NCBI RefSeq assembly: GCF_008974285.1
Contig: NZ_BKZV01000001.1
Location: 1,644,214-1,708,213, forward strand
DNA from: Thermogemmatispora aurantia
Lineage (GTDB): Bacteria > Chloroflexota > Ktedonobacteria > Ktedonobacterales > Ktedonobacteraceae
Direction: 5' to 3'
DNA: 64,000 nt
Made by a program: the position numbers and the translations under genes. Under the pieces are notes generated by a model. That model saw only the letters and a list, made by a program, of their open reading frames with translations, ran no database searches and was not told the DNA's origin. This document shows positions 1 through 8,072 of the stretch, in pieces (positions within the stretch are counted from its first letter, which is position 1; each line of letters opens with the position of its first letter).

Positions 1-90
1 GTCGCTCTCCAGATGGGGAAGAGGCTCGCCAGGCCAGGCTTGTAGAACGCAGGCTACGCGCTCTGCCAGCCTGTTGTACTCTGCGCGCAT
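1..90 (-). CDS. possible partial reading frame running off the left edge
   Basis: A minus-strand frame with an ATG at 90 stays open to the window edge (about 30 codons, starting MRAEYNRLAERV). The same frame is open further upstream, with a GTG at 171, so the start is uncertain. It lies downstream of dppA on the same strand and could be the next gene of that operon. The fragment is too short to recognise a family, and it could be chance in GC-rich DNA. Confidence 0.3.
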   Translation of the reverse strand, partial: MRAEYNRLAERVACVLQAWPGEPLPHLESD

Positions 91-242
91 CCGGCTCGGA
101 GGCCGAGGTGGATGGAGCCATGTGGCCTGGAGACAGGCAGAATCCCTATGCGACAGAGCCTGAGCTCCCACCCCAGGCTGCTCTGGGAGAGCCGGAGCGG
201 GGCCGCTTCGAGCAAGTCGAACCGGACCGGCGCGCTCCTCAG

Positions 243-1064
243 TTAAGCGTGGTGATACCAAAACTGGTCCCAGGCCTGCCAGAAGGTTGCGGCTGTTGAA
301 ACGACCGTCCGTGGCCCAACAATTTCCACTCCCTGGCGGCCCTTGAAGTCACCCGCCCGTCCCGGCTCGGCCAACTCGACCTTGAAAGTGACCGGCCTGC
401 TGGTCGGTTTGTAGGGCTTGGGCCAGTTGCGCGTGCTCAGCGCTCGAGCCACGCCCATCTCGATCAGTGAACAGGCATCGCGTGGCGCCATATGAACGGC
501 GGAGAAGCAGCTCAGTCCACGCTTGACCTCAGCAGTGACCACCTGTGGGCCGAGAAGGGCCGTCACCTCGCGACAGGTAGCCGCGTCACCGGAGACAAAG
601 ACAGCAGGTACATCCCAGCAGCCAGCGATGGCAGCAAGGATGCCGCTCTCGCCAACGCGCACTTCATTGATCCAGGCATTGTACCAGGCCTCGGAAGAAA
701 CGGTATGGCAGAGCACGCCATCGGGCGTGCCGGCCATCGCATGAGCGCCGACGAAGAGAACGGCGTCACAGCCGCGTTCGAAGGCTTCGACGTAGCGTGC
801 CCAGGGGTGGCCCAGAACATATTGAGCACCAGACTCCAGACGCTCCGGGAGAAAACTTTTGAAGTTATAAGCTCCGCCGGCCCCGTGACAGTCTACCACT
901 ATGATTTCTGTGGCTCCGGCAGCGCGCGCTCCGCGCACCGCCGCATTCATCTCGTCAGTATAGAGCTTGCGCGCCTCTTCATAGAGCGGGCGACCTGCCG
1001 TAACCTGCTCCCAGTTCTCAATGCAGGCTACCCCTTCCATATCGCAAAAGATAACGATCCGCAT
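243..1064 (-). CDS. dppA: M55-family D-aminopeptidase (DppA-like)
   Basis: 273 residues, the usual length for M55 peptidases, which form decamers and cleave D-amino-acid peptides or dipeptides in the cytoplasm. Metal-ligand motifs are visible: DMEG near the N-terminus (D8, E10), DCHG (H60), GAHAM (H108) and NEVRVGES (E134). The family is known for recycling D-Ala-containing cell-wall peptides. The gene is separated by about 205 bp from the upstream membrane-protein gene on the same strand, so it probably has its own promoter. Substrate preference cannot be read from sequence. Confidence 0.88.
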   Translation of the reverse strand: MRIVIFCDMEGVACIENWEQVTAGRPLYEEARKLYTDEMNAAVRGARAAGATEIIVVDCHGAGGAYNFKSFLPERLESGAQYVLGHPWARYVEAFERGCDAVLFVGAHAMAGTPDGVLCHTVSSEAWYNAWINEVRVGESGILAAIAGCWDVPAVFVSGDAATCREVTALLGPQVVTAEVKRGLSCFSAVHMAPRDACSLIEMGVARALSTRNWPKPYKPTSRPVTFKVELAEPGRAGDFKGRQGVEIVGPRTVVSTAATFWQAWDQFWYHHA

Positions 1065-1269
1065 AGGGGAAGCTCTCCCTCAAGCACTGTAGAATCGCTT
1101 ATAGATGTCTGTCAGTAGCATCTTGGCCCTCTCTATCTTATATGACGTATCAGGAGACCAAAAGGCAAAAAATCAAAGCCCCTATTTTCCTACAGTTTCG
1201 CGATCTTCGCTGCTCTGGAAACTGGAGAACGGATCAGATTCACCCAGCCTTGCCACTGCTGCCGCTCGC

Positions 1270-1740
1270 TCAGGGGTGTCGTCGCTGACGTTGCGCGTAT
1301 TTGCGCTCCAGCTCTTCCAGACGGCGCCGCTGGCGGGGACTCAGCTCATACTCGCGATAGAGGCGGCGCCCGATCTTCCAGCCAAAGTAGCCGCAGATGA
1401 TGGCAGCTACCACTGCGGCCAGAGCCATCATCACCCGCAGGAGAGCACCGTTGAAGAAATCGGAGAGCGGCGAGCCAGCGAGGCGCACGGCCACAGGCAG
1501 GCAGAGGCTCAGTAAGAGGCCGACAGTCACACCCAGACAGCAGCCCAGTGGACCACCGTTTGTTTCCCACTCTGGCATGGCTGCCTCTACTGGCGCGGGC
1601 TGGCTGGCCACTGTCTCCCCGGCACTGGCCTGGGGAGCCGCTTCAGAGACAGCGGCCTCCCCGTCTGTCTGGTCATGCCCGTCTGACTCCTGAGCTGCCT
1701 CCGAATGGAGCTGTTCCGGGTCATGGTTTACATCCGACAT
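1270..1740 (-). CDS. small two-TM membrane protein, unknown function
   Basis: 156 residues. The first 65 are acidic and low-complexity (rich in E, A, Q, S). Two hydrophobic helices follow at about 67-85 and 97-120, then a strongly basic C-terminal tail (RQRRRLEELERKYAQRQRR) that is probably a cytoplasmic coiled helix. It starts 20 bp after the upp stop, so it is probably cotranscribed with upp. I do not recognise a named family. The combination of an acidic head and a basic tail is typical of small envelope proteins but gives no function. Confidence 0.7.
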   Translation of the reverse strand: MSDVNHDPEQLHSEAAQESDGHDQTDGEAAVSEAAPQASAGETVASQPAPVEAAMPEWETNGGPLGCCLGVTVGLLLSLCLPVAVRLAGSPLSDFFNGALLRVMMALAAVVAAIICGYFGWKIGRRLYREYELSPRQRRRLEELERKYAQRQRRHP

Positions 1741-1760
1741 CGCACCCTTCGTTGTCCTCC

Positions 1761-2474
1761 TCAGAAGGTTCCAAACTGCCGGTCGCCGGCATCGCCCAGG
1801 CCCGGCAGAATAAAGCCGTAATCGTTCAGGCTCTCATCAAGAGCAGCAATGTAGATGTCGATATCTGGATGCATCCGCGAGAGCCGCAGCAATCCATAGG
1901 GGGCGGCAATAATGCCCACATAGCAGATGCGTGGAATATGCCGCTGCTTCAGGATCGAAATGGCATCGATCGCGGAGCCTCCAGTCGCCAGCATTGGATC
2001 GACGGCGTAGCAGACTTGCAGGTTGACAGTACTGGGAAGCCGATTATAGTACTCCTGGGCCTGGAGCGTCCGCTCATCGCGCCGCAGACCCAGATGCCAG
2101 ACCTGGGCATCTGGGATGACCTCGCGAAACCCCTCCGCCAGCCCCAGGCCAGCGCGGAGAATCGGCGTAATGCCGATGCCGCCGGCCAGACGCTGGCCAA
2201 CGGTTTTCTGCAGCGGCGTCTCCACCTCGACCGACTCTAGCGAGAGGTGGGCCGTGGCCTCATAGGCCAGCAAGGCCCCGATCTCCTTCACCAGGCGATA
2301 GAATTCGGTCGGCGGCGTGCGCCTGTCGCGCAAGGCTGTCATCTTATGCGCCACTACAGGGTGACGAGATATATGCACACGTGGTAGATTGAGGACCTCT
2401 TCTCGACGAGGTTGTGGCACTCCCCGCATTGGGAGCACGGGCTGTTCTTCGCTCCGCGTACCAACTTCTGTCAT
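1761..2474 (-). CDS. upp: uracil phosphoribosyltransferase
   Basis: Converts uracil and PRPP to UMP in pyrimidine salvage. The PRPP-binding loop VDPMLATGGSA and the C-terminal GLGDAGDR signature are present, as is the family N-terminal block (VHISRHPVVAHKM). At 237 residues it is about 28 longer than typical UPRTases because of an N-terminal extension. The chosen ATG is preceded by a good AGGAG, so the extension is probably real. The integrated element begins only 64 bp upstream of the start, so the present promoter may be partly element-derived. Confidence 0.95.
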   Translation of the reverse strand: MTEVGTRSEEQPVLPMRGVPQPRREEVLNLPRVHISRHPVVAHKMTALRDRRTPPTEFYRLVKEIGALLAYEATAHLSLESVEVETPLQKTVGQRLAGGIGITPILRAGLGLAEGFREVIPDAQVWHLGLRRDERTLQAQEYYNRLPSTVNLQVCYAVDPMLATGGSAIDAISILKQRHIPRICYVGIIAAPYGLLRLSRMHPDIDIYIAALDESLNDYGFILPGLGDAGDRQFGTF

Positions 2475-2537
2475 CTTGCCTTCTCCTTCATGCTTGTGGC
2501 GGAAGAAAAGTGGCCTGTATGGTTGCCTTTATGCATT

Positions 2538-2551
2538 CTATCAGACATAAT
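2538..2551. repeat. attachment-site direct repeat, left copy (att)
   Basis: CTATCAGACATAAT, identical to 10984-10997. It lies 64 bp upstream of the upp start and 158 bp from the int stop. The flanking bases differ on both sides, so the shared core is exactly 14 bp, consistent with the crossover core of a tyrosine recombinase. Confidence 0.8.
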
Positions 2552-2573
2552 AGAGTCAATCCAGCCCAGCTCA

Positions 2574-2608
2574 CCAAAAAAGCCAAAACCATCCAGCCAA
2601 AAAAGCCA
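2574..2608. repeat. two direct repeats next to the left att core
   Basis: CCAAAAAAGCCA occurs at 2574-2585 and again at 2597-2608, 23 bp apart (about two helical turns) in an otherwise gene-free A-rich end. Position beside the core and next to int suggests integrase arm-binding sites. This is inference from layout only. Confidence 0.4.
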
Positions 2609-2708
2609 GCTCAGCACACCCACTCTTCTCCACCAACTCAACACACTACCTTTCTCCCCACACAATAATCATCACAACTCCTAACACTCCCAGCATCACT
2701 ACTGCCCC

Positions 2709-3713
2709 TCAAGAACGAGGCTTCTTCCTCCGACCTCCCCAGGGAAACCGTATCTCCCCAGATGGAGAATACTCATCATGATCCCCAAGCGCATCCTCAG
2801 ACTGAAAATCAGAAAGGTACACCTCAGACGTCACCTGCACCGAGCTATGACCCAACATCCTCGACAGCTTGAAGAGATCTCCACCTCGCAACAAGTACCG
2901 CTTCGAGAAGGTATGACGAAACACATGCGGCGTCACCCGAGGACACTCCCCGCGCTTGACACTCTCCTCCAAACCAGCCCTCCTTACCAACTGCCACAGT
3001 ATCGCCCGAACCCCCTGCGCCTTCAACGGCCCACGAGCACCAAGAAACACATGCTCATCAACTCTAGCCACCCCATACTTTGGCCTCGACATATGGAGAT
3101 ACCGCCACAACACCTTTGCCACCAACGGATACAACCCAACTACCCGCTCTTTCTTCCCCTTCGCCTTCCTCACCTTCAGACACCGATGCTTCAGATCCAG
3201 GTCCACCAACCTCAAGCCCACCAGCTCCGATACCCTGATCCCCGTATCCAACAACACCGCCACGATCGCATAATCTCGCAACCCATCCCGAGTCGACACA
3301 TCACACACTCCTAACAACGCCTCTACCTGCTCTGGCCTCAACGTTGGCTTCACCTTCTTCTCCACTCGCGGTTGACGCAACCGACCAGCAGGGTCCTCCT
3401 CCAACAACTCCTCCTGATAACACCACCGAAAAAACCGCTTCACCAGCCGAACATACAACGCCACCGACGAAACCACCAACCGCCCAGTACCGCGCTTCTC
3501 AACCCCACGCTCCTCCGCTGAGGCCCCTCGCAAAAACTGTACAAACTTCCTCAAATGCAATAAGTCTACCTCCTCAAGCTCCTCTATCCCCTGCCCATAC
3601 AGCCAGCGCTCCAACTGCCCCAACACCAAGCGACACTGCCCCAACAAACTCTCCGACCGCCCCAGGGCCTCCAGATCTAACAGAAACTGCTCAACTGCAT
3701 CAGAAAATCGCAT
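2709..3713 (-). CDS. int: tyrosine recombinase / integrase of the element
   Basis: 334 residues with an N-terminal SAM-like core-binding domain (about 1-110) and a C-terminal catalytic domain. Active-site residues are visible: R160 in TGIRVSEL, the beta-hairpin Lys near 184-186, HVFRH (H263, R266), H289 in MLGHSSVQVT, and nucleophile Y299 in VYL. It resembles XerC/XerD and related phage integrases. It starts 21 bp after the rep stop, so it is last in the rep operon. It lies next to the left att core, as expected for the integrase acting on the 14-bp repeat. No separate excisionase is obvious. Confidence 0.93.
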   Translation of the reverse strand: MRFSDAVEQFLLDLEALGRSESLLGQCRLVLGQLERWLYGQGIEELEEVDLLHLRKFVQFLRGASAEERGVEKRGTGRLVVSSVALYVRLVKRFFRWCYQEELLEEDPAGRLRQPRVEKKVKPTLRPEQVEALLGVCDVSTRDGLRDYAIVAVLLDTGIRVSELVGLRLVDLDLKHRCLKVRKAKGKKERVVGLYPLVAKVLWRYLHMSRPKYGVARVDEHVFLGARGPLKAQGVRAILWQLVRRAGLEESVKRGECPRVTPHVFRHTFSKRYLLRGGDLFKLSRMLGHSSVQVTSEVYLSDFQSEDALGDHDEYSPSGEIRFPWGGRRKKPRS

Positions 3714-3734
3714 CAGTGCACCACCTTCCCCAGC

Positions 3735-4724
3735 TCATGACCCCTCTTCCTCAACCCGCCAGCGCTCCCAGATCGACAGCACTCGCCTGGATAGCCGCAG
3801 CTCCCCTCGCCGGAACCGCTCCACCTGCCTGCGCAACCGCTCTCGCAGCAGCAGCCCATAGCTCGTCGACCTGACCAGCGCTCTCCCAGGCACCTGCTCC
3901 CACAACAGCCATCGACTTCCCCCAGACCGCTGGCCCTCCTGCCCACCATCCTCCTCTTGTTCCTTCACCACCTCCTGCCCACCTTCCTGCCCCTGCTCCT
4001 GCTCTGCCTCCTGCCCCATCAACCAGCGCAACAGCACCTGCCGACCTGCTTCCCCAAAGAACCGCCGCGAGTAGCGCACCCGCCTCACCCGCCGCTGCCA
4101 GCAACCTGCCACCTTCAGCAGGTACTTGGTCACATACGAAACCACCCGCGTCGATCGCACCCGCTCCACATAGACCACATATGCTTCTCTCTCCTCTGCT
4201 TCTGCTCCCTGCCGCTTCCCCCGCGTCGCCGAGCGCCACAGCTCCGAGAGCACCTCATGCGGCAAGAAGTCCACTCCCTTCACCAACACATGCCAATGCA
4301 GCCACCCATTCTTATGCCACTCTGGCACCGCCAGGTACTCCACCGCATACGCTGGCCTCCCTGCCCGCTTCGATCCCCGACGCAACGCCTGCAGAAACGT
4401 CGTCAGTGCCCGCGATGCCTCCAGCAGCGTCCGGCCCGCCTTCGTCAGTGTCACAAACAGCTCAGGCTGCACTGCCTCGATCAAGCGTCCCCAGGTCACC
4501 ACCTTCCGCGGCCCACAATGCCGGCAATCCCAGCGCCCGCAGCGCACCGGCCTGACCTCCCCCGTTTCCCGATCGATCCACTGATGCCGCAGCGCCCAAC
4601 GCGACGAACAGACAAACCAACCCGCCGTTCCATCCGCTAACCGCTCCTCCACGCTTTCCTCCAATGGGGGGAGAACAGCCTCTGACTGCTCTCCCCCCAG
4701 GCTCCTTCCACTCACTCTCCCCAT
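3735..4724 (-). CDS. rep: HUH rolling-circle replication initiator (Rep)
   Basis: 329 residues with the Rep motif order: a Cys cluster (C62, C67, C70 in RCGRWDCRHC), motif I FVTLTKAG (about 90-97), the HUH metal motif HWH at 143-145 (GWLHWHVLVKG), and motif III SYVTKYLLK with Y197/Y201 and K200/K204. This resembles the ORF2/G2P-type endonucleases of ssDNA phages and related plasmids, which nick the double-strand origin and remain covalently bound through tyrosine. Residues 236-268 are a low-complexity Glu/Gln/Gly linker. The ATG has CAGGAG upstream. A 33-nt hairpin lies inside the 5' end of the gene. Confidence 0.85.
   Translation of the reverse strand: MGRVSGRSLGGEQSEAVLPPLEESVEERLADGTAGWFVCSSRWALRHQWIDRETGEVRPVRCGRWDCRHCGPRKVVTWGRLIEAVQPELFVTLTKAGRTLLEASRALTTFLQALRRGSKRAGRPAYAVEYLAVPEWHKNGWLHWHVLVKGVDFLPHEVLSELWRSATRGKRQGAEAEEREAYVVYVERVRSTRVVSYVTKYLLKVAGCWQRRVRRVRYSRRFFGEAGRQVLLRWLMGQEAEQEQGQEGGQEVVKEQEEDGGQEGQRSGGSRWLLWEQVPGRALVRSTSYGLLLRERLRRQVERFRRGELRLSRRVLSIWERWRVEEEGS
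4666..4698. other. strong hairpin inside the 5' end of rep
   Basis: GGGGGGAGA (4666-4674) pairs perfectly with TCTCCCCCC (4690-4698). After one A/C mismatch, CAG pairs with CTG, leaving a 7-nt loop. It is within the first 20 codons of rep. Double-strand origins of rolling-circle replicons are often hairpins in or beside rep, so this is one candidate nick region. Translational control of rep is an alternative. Confidence 0.4.
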
Positions 4725-4728
4725 TGCT

Positions 4729-4959
4729 TCACTCCTGTCTCCTCCACATCCCTAACCGATCCGGCAACTGCTCCTGCCCATACACCTCTAACCAGTGCTC
4801 TCGGCAGAACCGCGCCCCATTACACCACTCAAAGCGTCCACACCCCTCACACTGACACCGACCCCGATCCGCTGGCCCACAAAAACCCTGCGCTGCCACC
4901 GCCGACAGCTGCAAGCGGAAGGGCCGCCGCCAGCTCGAATACCGCTCACCTCTCCGCAT
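4729..4959 (-). CDS. small Cys-rich (zinc-ribbon-like) element protein
   Basis: 76 residues. The ATG at 4959 is preceded by TGGAG; a longer upstream frame would overlap the previous gene more. Four or more Cys residues occur in the middle (CGPADRGRCQCEGCGRFEWCNGARFC), suggesting a small zinc-binding fold. It sits 4 bp before rep, so it is almost certainly cotranslated with it. I do not recognise a family. A Rep accessory DNA-binding role would fit the position but is not shown. Confidence 0.6.
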   Translation of the reverse strand: MRRGERYSSWRRPFRLQLSAVAAQGFCGPADRGRCQCEGCGRFEWCNGARFCREHWLEVYGQEQLPDRLGMWRRQE

Positions 4960-5167
4960 CACCCGACTCCACTGCCAACCCCTCAACAAACCAGCGCATC
5001 CATCCACCTCCCCAATACACCACTGCCTCACAACACCGAGCCACTCCCACTCGACGCAACACCTGTCTCACTGCCTCCTCCGGCGTCTCTGCCTCCTCCT
5101 CTCTCCATACCTCCATCTCTCCCCAGCCAGGCCGTAACCGGAGACCCACCACATACCGCTGTGCCAT
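4946..5167 (-). CDS. small element protein, unknown
   Basis: 73 residues from the ATG at 5167 (AAGGAG upstream). It begins MAQRYVVGLRLRPGWGEMEVW and contains an acidic helix (REEEAETPEEAVRQVLRRVGV). It is probably a small alpha/beta domain; no family is recognised. It overlaps the next gene by 14 bp, indicating translational coupling in the rep operon. Confidence 0.55.
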   Translation of the reverse strand: MAQRYVVGLRLRPGWGEMEVWREEEAETPEEAVRQVLRRVGVARCCEAVVYWGGGWMRWFVEGLAVESGDAER

Positions 5168-5186
5168 CGCGCTCACACTCCTTCTC

Positions 5187-5372
5187 TCACACCAAACCAG
5201 CCGCCCACAACAGCAACCACCCAATCAGCATTCCCAAGAGCACCCCTACAAGCGCATACCGGCACCCCTGAGCACGCACCCCGCTGTAACTCCACATCAA
5301 CCCACCTGCCACCAACACCACCGCTCCCCAACGCAGAACTTCCACCCAGATCGGATCAAGCACCAACACCAT
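5187..5372 (-). CDS. 61-residue two-TM membrane protein of the element
   Basis: ATG at 5372 with AGGAGG seven bases upstream. Almost entirely hydrophobic, with helices at about 9-30 and 38-59 separated by a short basic loop (SGVRAQGCRYA). Small double-membrane-span proteins are common in ssDNA phages (coat, holin or assembly proteins) and in plasmids. Nothing in the sequence decides between these. Confidence 0.6.
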   Translation of the reverse strand: MVLVLDPIWVEVLRWGAVVLVAGGLMWSYSGVRAQGCRYALVGVLLGMLIGWLLLWAAGLV

Positions 5373-5390
5373 CAAGCTTCCTCCTCTCTA

Positions 5391-5780
5391 TCACAACCCC
5401 CGAAGCAGATCCTCTTGCATCTCCATTCGGCTCTCCGCCCACGCCTCTAACATCACACAGACCCCCTCAACCACTCTCTTACGCTGTACCGTCGCCTCCA
5501 GCCGCAAACTCTGCATCGCCAGACGAAACCCTCCCCAATCATAGAGCACCACCTCTCGCCCTCCTACCGCCACCCGATACGCCGCAGGCCCTCCCAACAA
5601 AATCAGCAGATCCACCAACAGCATCGCCCCATAGCGCAACCTCCCATAGACCGCCCGATGCAGCAACTGCGTCACCTCTCCCCCCAGCTCTGCCCACTGC
5701 TCACAGCACCGACCCATCACCTGCTTATATGCCCCAAGACCAGCTTGCTCCAACCATTGCACCAACTCACCCGGTGTCAT
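5391..5780 (-). CDS. element protein with one hydrophobic segment, unknown
   Basis: 129 residues, ATG preceded by GGAGG. The N-terminal half is helical and amphipathic, a hydrophobic stretch lies at about 50-68 (GAMLLVDLLILLGGPAAYRV), and the C-terminal helix ends RMEMQEDLLRGL. It is the first gene after the 569-bp non-coding segment, so it probably starts the int/rep transcription unit. No family recognised. Confidence 0.55.
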   Translation of the reverse strand: MTPGELVQWLEQAGLGAYKQVMGRCCEQWAELGGEVTQLLHRAVYGRLRYGAMLLVDLLILLGGPAAYRVAVGGREVVLYDWGGFRLAMQSLRLEATVQRKRVVEGVCVMLEAWAESRMEMQEDLLRGL

Positions 5781-6349
5781 CGGTCCTCCTCCCTTCTCGG
5801 CAGCACGTGCCGCACCCAGGTCAACACTCCCTCCTCACAGACACCCATCGCGCTCTCCCTCACCGAACCCACTTGTGTGACTTACGCCTCTAGAGATCAA
5901 GTGAAAGAGAGCGAGTCGCGCGCTACGCGCGCGCACGCCGCGCTGACGCGCGGCTGCTCGCCGCCAACCCTCCCCCACACCAAGCGGCAGGGCCACTGCG
6001 CACGCCAACCCGCGCACGCGCAGGCCCCCGGGTCGTCTGCGCCCGACGGGTCGGCCCGCTGTCTGCCAGGCAGCCACACGCGCGCAGCGGCCCCTCTTGG
6101 AAGACGCCACCACCACCCAGACCGCCCCTGTTCCGCGCCCGCTCAACGGTCCAGCGTCCGCCAGCCAGGCCCCACCACTCCCGCTCTCCTCCCCCGCCGG
6201 CGTCAAGGCCAAGACAAGTGCGCCACGCGCAGCCTTGACCCCGGCGCCTGGCTGGCTCTTCCTTGTGGAGATGGAGCGGGCGCGGAAAAAAGGGCGCGGG
6301 GCCACCCCGGGCAGCCGACTCCACCCGCCCAGGGCAGCCCATTCCCTTC
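5781..6349. other. GC-rich, inverted-repeat-rich non-coding segment (candidate origin)
   Basis: 569 bp with no convincing gene and a base composition unlike the flanking C-rich genes. Perfect hairpins: CGCGCG/CGCGCG at 5917-5931 with a 3-nt loop, and GCCGCGC/GCGCGGC at 5937-5954 with loop TGAC. A larger one at 6196-6209/6232-6245 pairs 13 of 14 bases and has an inner TGCG/CGCA stem. It separates the upstream small-gene block from the int/rep block, like the intergenic region of ssDNA phages. Origin or packaging function is inference. Confidence 0.5.
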
Positions 6350-6985
6350 CTAGTTCCCCGCGCCACCTGCTCGCCGACTCTCCCAATACCGTTGCAACCC
6401 ATTCAACGGGACCGGCAACCCTCCACCAGCATTCCCTCCAGCTCCCACCGACGAGACAGGCCCCGGCGATGGAGACACCGGTCGCACCGGAGACGACGGC
6501 GACAACGGCACCGGCCCCATTCCCACAACCGTCCGTCCCTCCCCACGTTCTCGCATCAGATCGGCATCCAACGCCGCCAGCACCAACGTCGTCACCGGCA
6601 AAATCGACAACGTCACCACCACGATCAACCAGATCAACGGCCAGCGACCTACCAGCCCACCCAGCCAACCGAACCGCGGCAACGAGACCAGGGCATGCAA
6701 CACATTGGCCACCACCTCCACCCACTCATAGACCAGGGCAATCCCGAGCAACATCCCAAGCCGCCGCTTAGAAAGCACCCGCAGGGCAATCGCCCGCATC
6801 ACCAAGAACCCCGTCAGCGCAAAAGCCGCGGTGACCGCCCCGGCCTCCAGCATCGCTACCCAGCCATCCGCCAGACCGGAAAACAACCAGTAAATCGAGG
6901 CCGCCGAGGCCGCCGAGAAGACCAACGCCACCAGCCGCAACAACCCATGCAGCAACTCACCCACCAACCGATCAAACCACCGCAT
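6350..6985 (-). CDS. four-TM membrane protein with Pro/Ser-rich tail
   Basis: 211 residues, ATG preceded by GGAGGGG. Hydrophobic helices lie at about 10-34, 40-68, 77-97 and 109-138. A low-complexity tail (about 155-190, PLSPSSPVRPVSPSPGPVSS) and a short basic end follow. It is the largest membrane protein of the element and the last gene before the non-coding segment. It could be an envelope, conjugation-like or exclusion protein. No family is recognised and no ATPase motif is present. Confidence 0.6.
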   Translation of the reverse strand: MRWFDRLVGELLHGLLRLVALVFSAASAASIYWLFSGLADGWVAMLEAGAVTAAFALTGFLVMRAIALRVLSKRRLGMLLGIALVYEWVEVVANVLHALVSLPRFGWLGGLVGRWPLIWLIVVVTLSILPVTTLVLAALDADLMRERGEGRTVVGMGPVPLSPSSPVRPVSPSPGPVSSVGAGGNAGGGLPVPLNGLQRYWESRRAGGAGN

Positions 6986-7000
6986 CTGTCCCCTCCTCTC

Positions 7001-7321
7001 TCATCGCGTCACCATCGCCACCAACTGCAAGAACCCCTTGGCCCGCTTATCCACCACCACCAGACTCATCAGCTGGTCCTGTTCCGGCACCTGCAACCGC
7101 TGCGCCATCTGCAACAGCTCCTCCTGCGACTTCCGACCCGCCTTCACCTCCCGCTGCAACGCTCGCAGCTCCTCCAACCCAGGCCAGCCCCCAATCAGCT
7201 TGACATGATACTGAGGCCGCTCTCCCCGAGGCGTCAATACCTCCCGATCCACCACCACCAGATCGATGCTATCGCCAAACATCCCTACCTGCGCCGACTC
7301 CACTCGCCCAGTCAAAATCAT
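7001..7321 (-). CDS. small element protein, possibly beta-rich, unknown
   Basis: 106 residues. The ATG overlaps the stop of the upstream gene (ATGA), with AGGAGG upstream. Alternating hydrophobic strands at both ends (ILTGRVESAQVG, IDLVVVDREVL, LMSLVVVDK) flank a helical middle (LEELRALQREVKAGRKSQEELLQMAQRL in part). The pattern would fit a small beta-barrel or nucleic-acid-binding fold, but no signature supports this. Confidence 0.55.
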   Translation of the reverse strand: MILTGRVESAQVGMFGDSIDLVVVDREVLTPRGERPQYHVKLIGGWPGLEELRALQREVKAGRKSQEELLQMAQRLQVPEQDQLMSLVVVDKRAKGFLQLVAMVTR

Positions 7322-7656
7322 GACCTTCCCTCCTTCCGACGAACACGCGACAGACGCACCGCATCCCGCTCGTCATACAAAGGCACATACCGGGTCCCAC
7401 GACCACACCAATAACACCCCACAGGTCGGAGCCGATCCCGCGGCTCCAATCCCTTCCGCCGCAACTGTGAGACCGTCACCAGCCCAGGCGGAAACTCCCC
7501 ATCCCGATAGCGAGGAACCCCTGGACACTGCCGCCAGGCCGGTGGACGCCACTGCCACTCATACCCACACCGCTCACAACGCCAGCGCCGCTCATCCCCC
7601 TGACCAATCCACTTCCCCTCATGAACCAGCCCCTGCACTGGAAGCCATTCCCGCAT
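7318..7656 (-). CDS. zinc-ribbon-like element protein
   Basis: 112 residues from the ATG at 7656, five bases after AGGAGG. It carries RCERCGYEW at about 26-34, an isolated Cys around 43, and CYWCGRG near 82-88, which could form a treble-clef or zinc-ribbon site. It is overall basic and Trp-rich. It overlaps the following gene by four bases (ATGA). A DNA-binding or transcription-related role is plausible only from the Cys pairs. Confidence 0.55.
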   Translation of the reverse strand: MREWLPVQGLVHEGKWIGQGDERRWRCERCGYEWQWRPPAWRQCPGVPRYRDGEFPPGLVTVSQLRRKGLEPRDRLRPVGCYWCGRGTRYVPLYDERDAVRLSRVRRKEGRS

Positions 7657-7673
7657 CACATCCTCCTTTCAAG

Positions 7674-8072
7674 CTATTCGCTTCCCAATACCATCGCCCG
7701 ATAGCGCTCCTGTAACAGGGCCTCAGCCTCTTTCTTCCCCTCCATCACTGCCACCAGACACTCCACCTGCTTCGCCTCCTCTCGCTGCATCGCCAACACC
7801 CAACGCTCGTAATCCCGATACAACTCTTGCTCTCCCAGCTCCTCGAAAATCATCAGCAACTCATGCATACAAGCTGCACTCCCCGCCAAATTCTCCACAG
7901 GAACTCGCCTCGACCCGCCCCGCATCACAGGCAAATCAATCCACGACCAGGCCGGAACAAGAAACGGAAGCGCCACAGCCATCCTGGCCAGCAGCTCCCA
8001 ACGCCCCGTAGCAACCAACCGATCAAGCATCTGCTCAAAGAGCCTTTCCAATCGCTTCTCCTGCTCACTCAT
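7674..8072 (-). CDS. helical element protein, unknown
   Basis: 132 residues, ATG preceded by GGGAGG and overlapping the upstream stop (ATGA). The protein is mainly helical: a charged N-terminal helix (EQEKRLERLFEQMLDRL), a hydrophobic middle (MAVALPFLVPAWSWIDLPV) and a C-terminal Glu/Lys-rich helix. No family recognised. Part of the tightly coupled small-gene block 6350-10269. Confidence 0.5.
   Translation of the reverse strand: MSEQEKRLERLFEQMLDRLVATGRWELLARMAVALPFLVPAWSWIDLPVMRGGSRRVPVENLAGSAACMHELLMIFEELGEQELYRDYERWVLAMQREEAKQVECLVAVMEGKKEAEALLQERYRAMVLGSE

Noticed and set aside
5835..6725. Minus-strand frame through the structured gap
   Set aside because: Gly/Arg/Ala-rich with no ribosome site and overlapping the four-TM gene; composition points to non-coding GC-rich DNA.
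6263..7414. Long plus-strand frame of 383 codons in the element
   Set aside because: Pro/His/Arg/Gln-rich translation typical of antisense to G-rich genes; overlaps well-supported minus-strand genes with ribosome sites.
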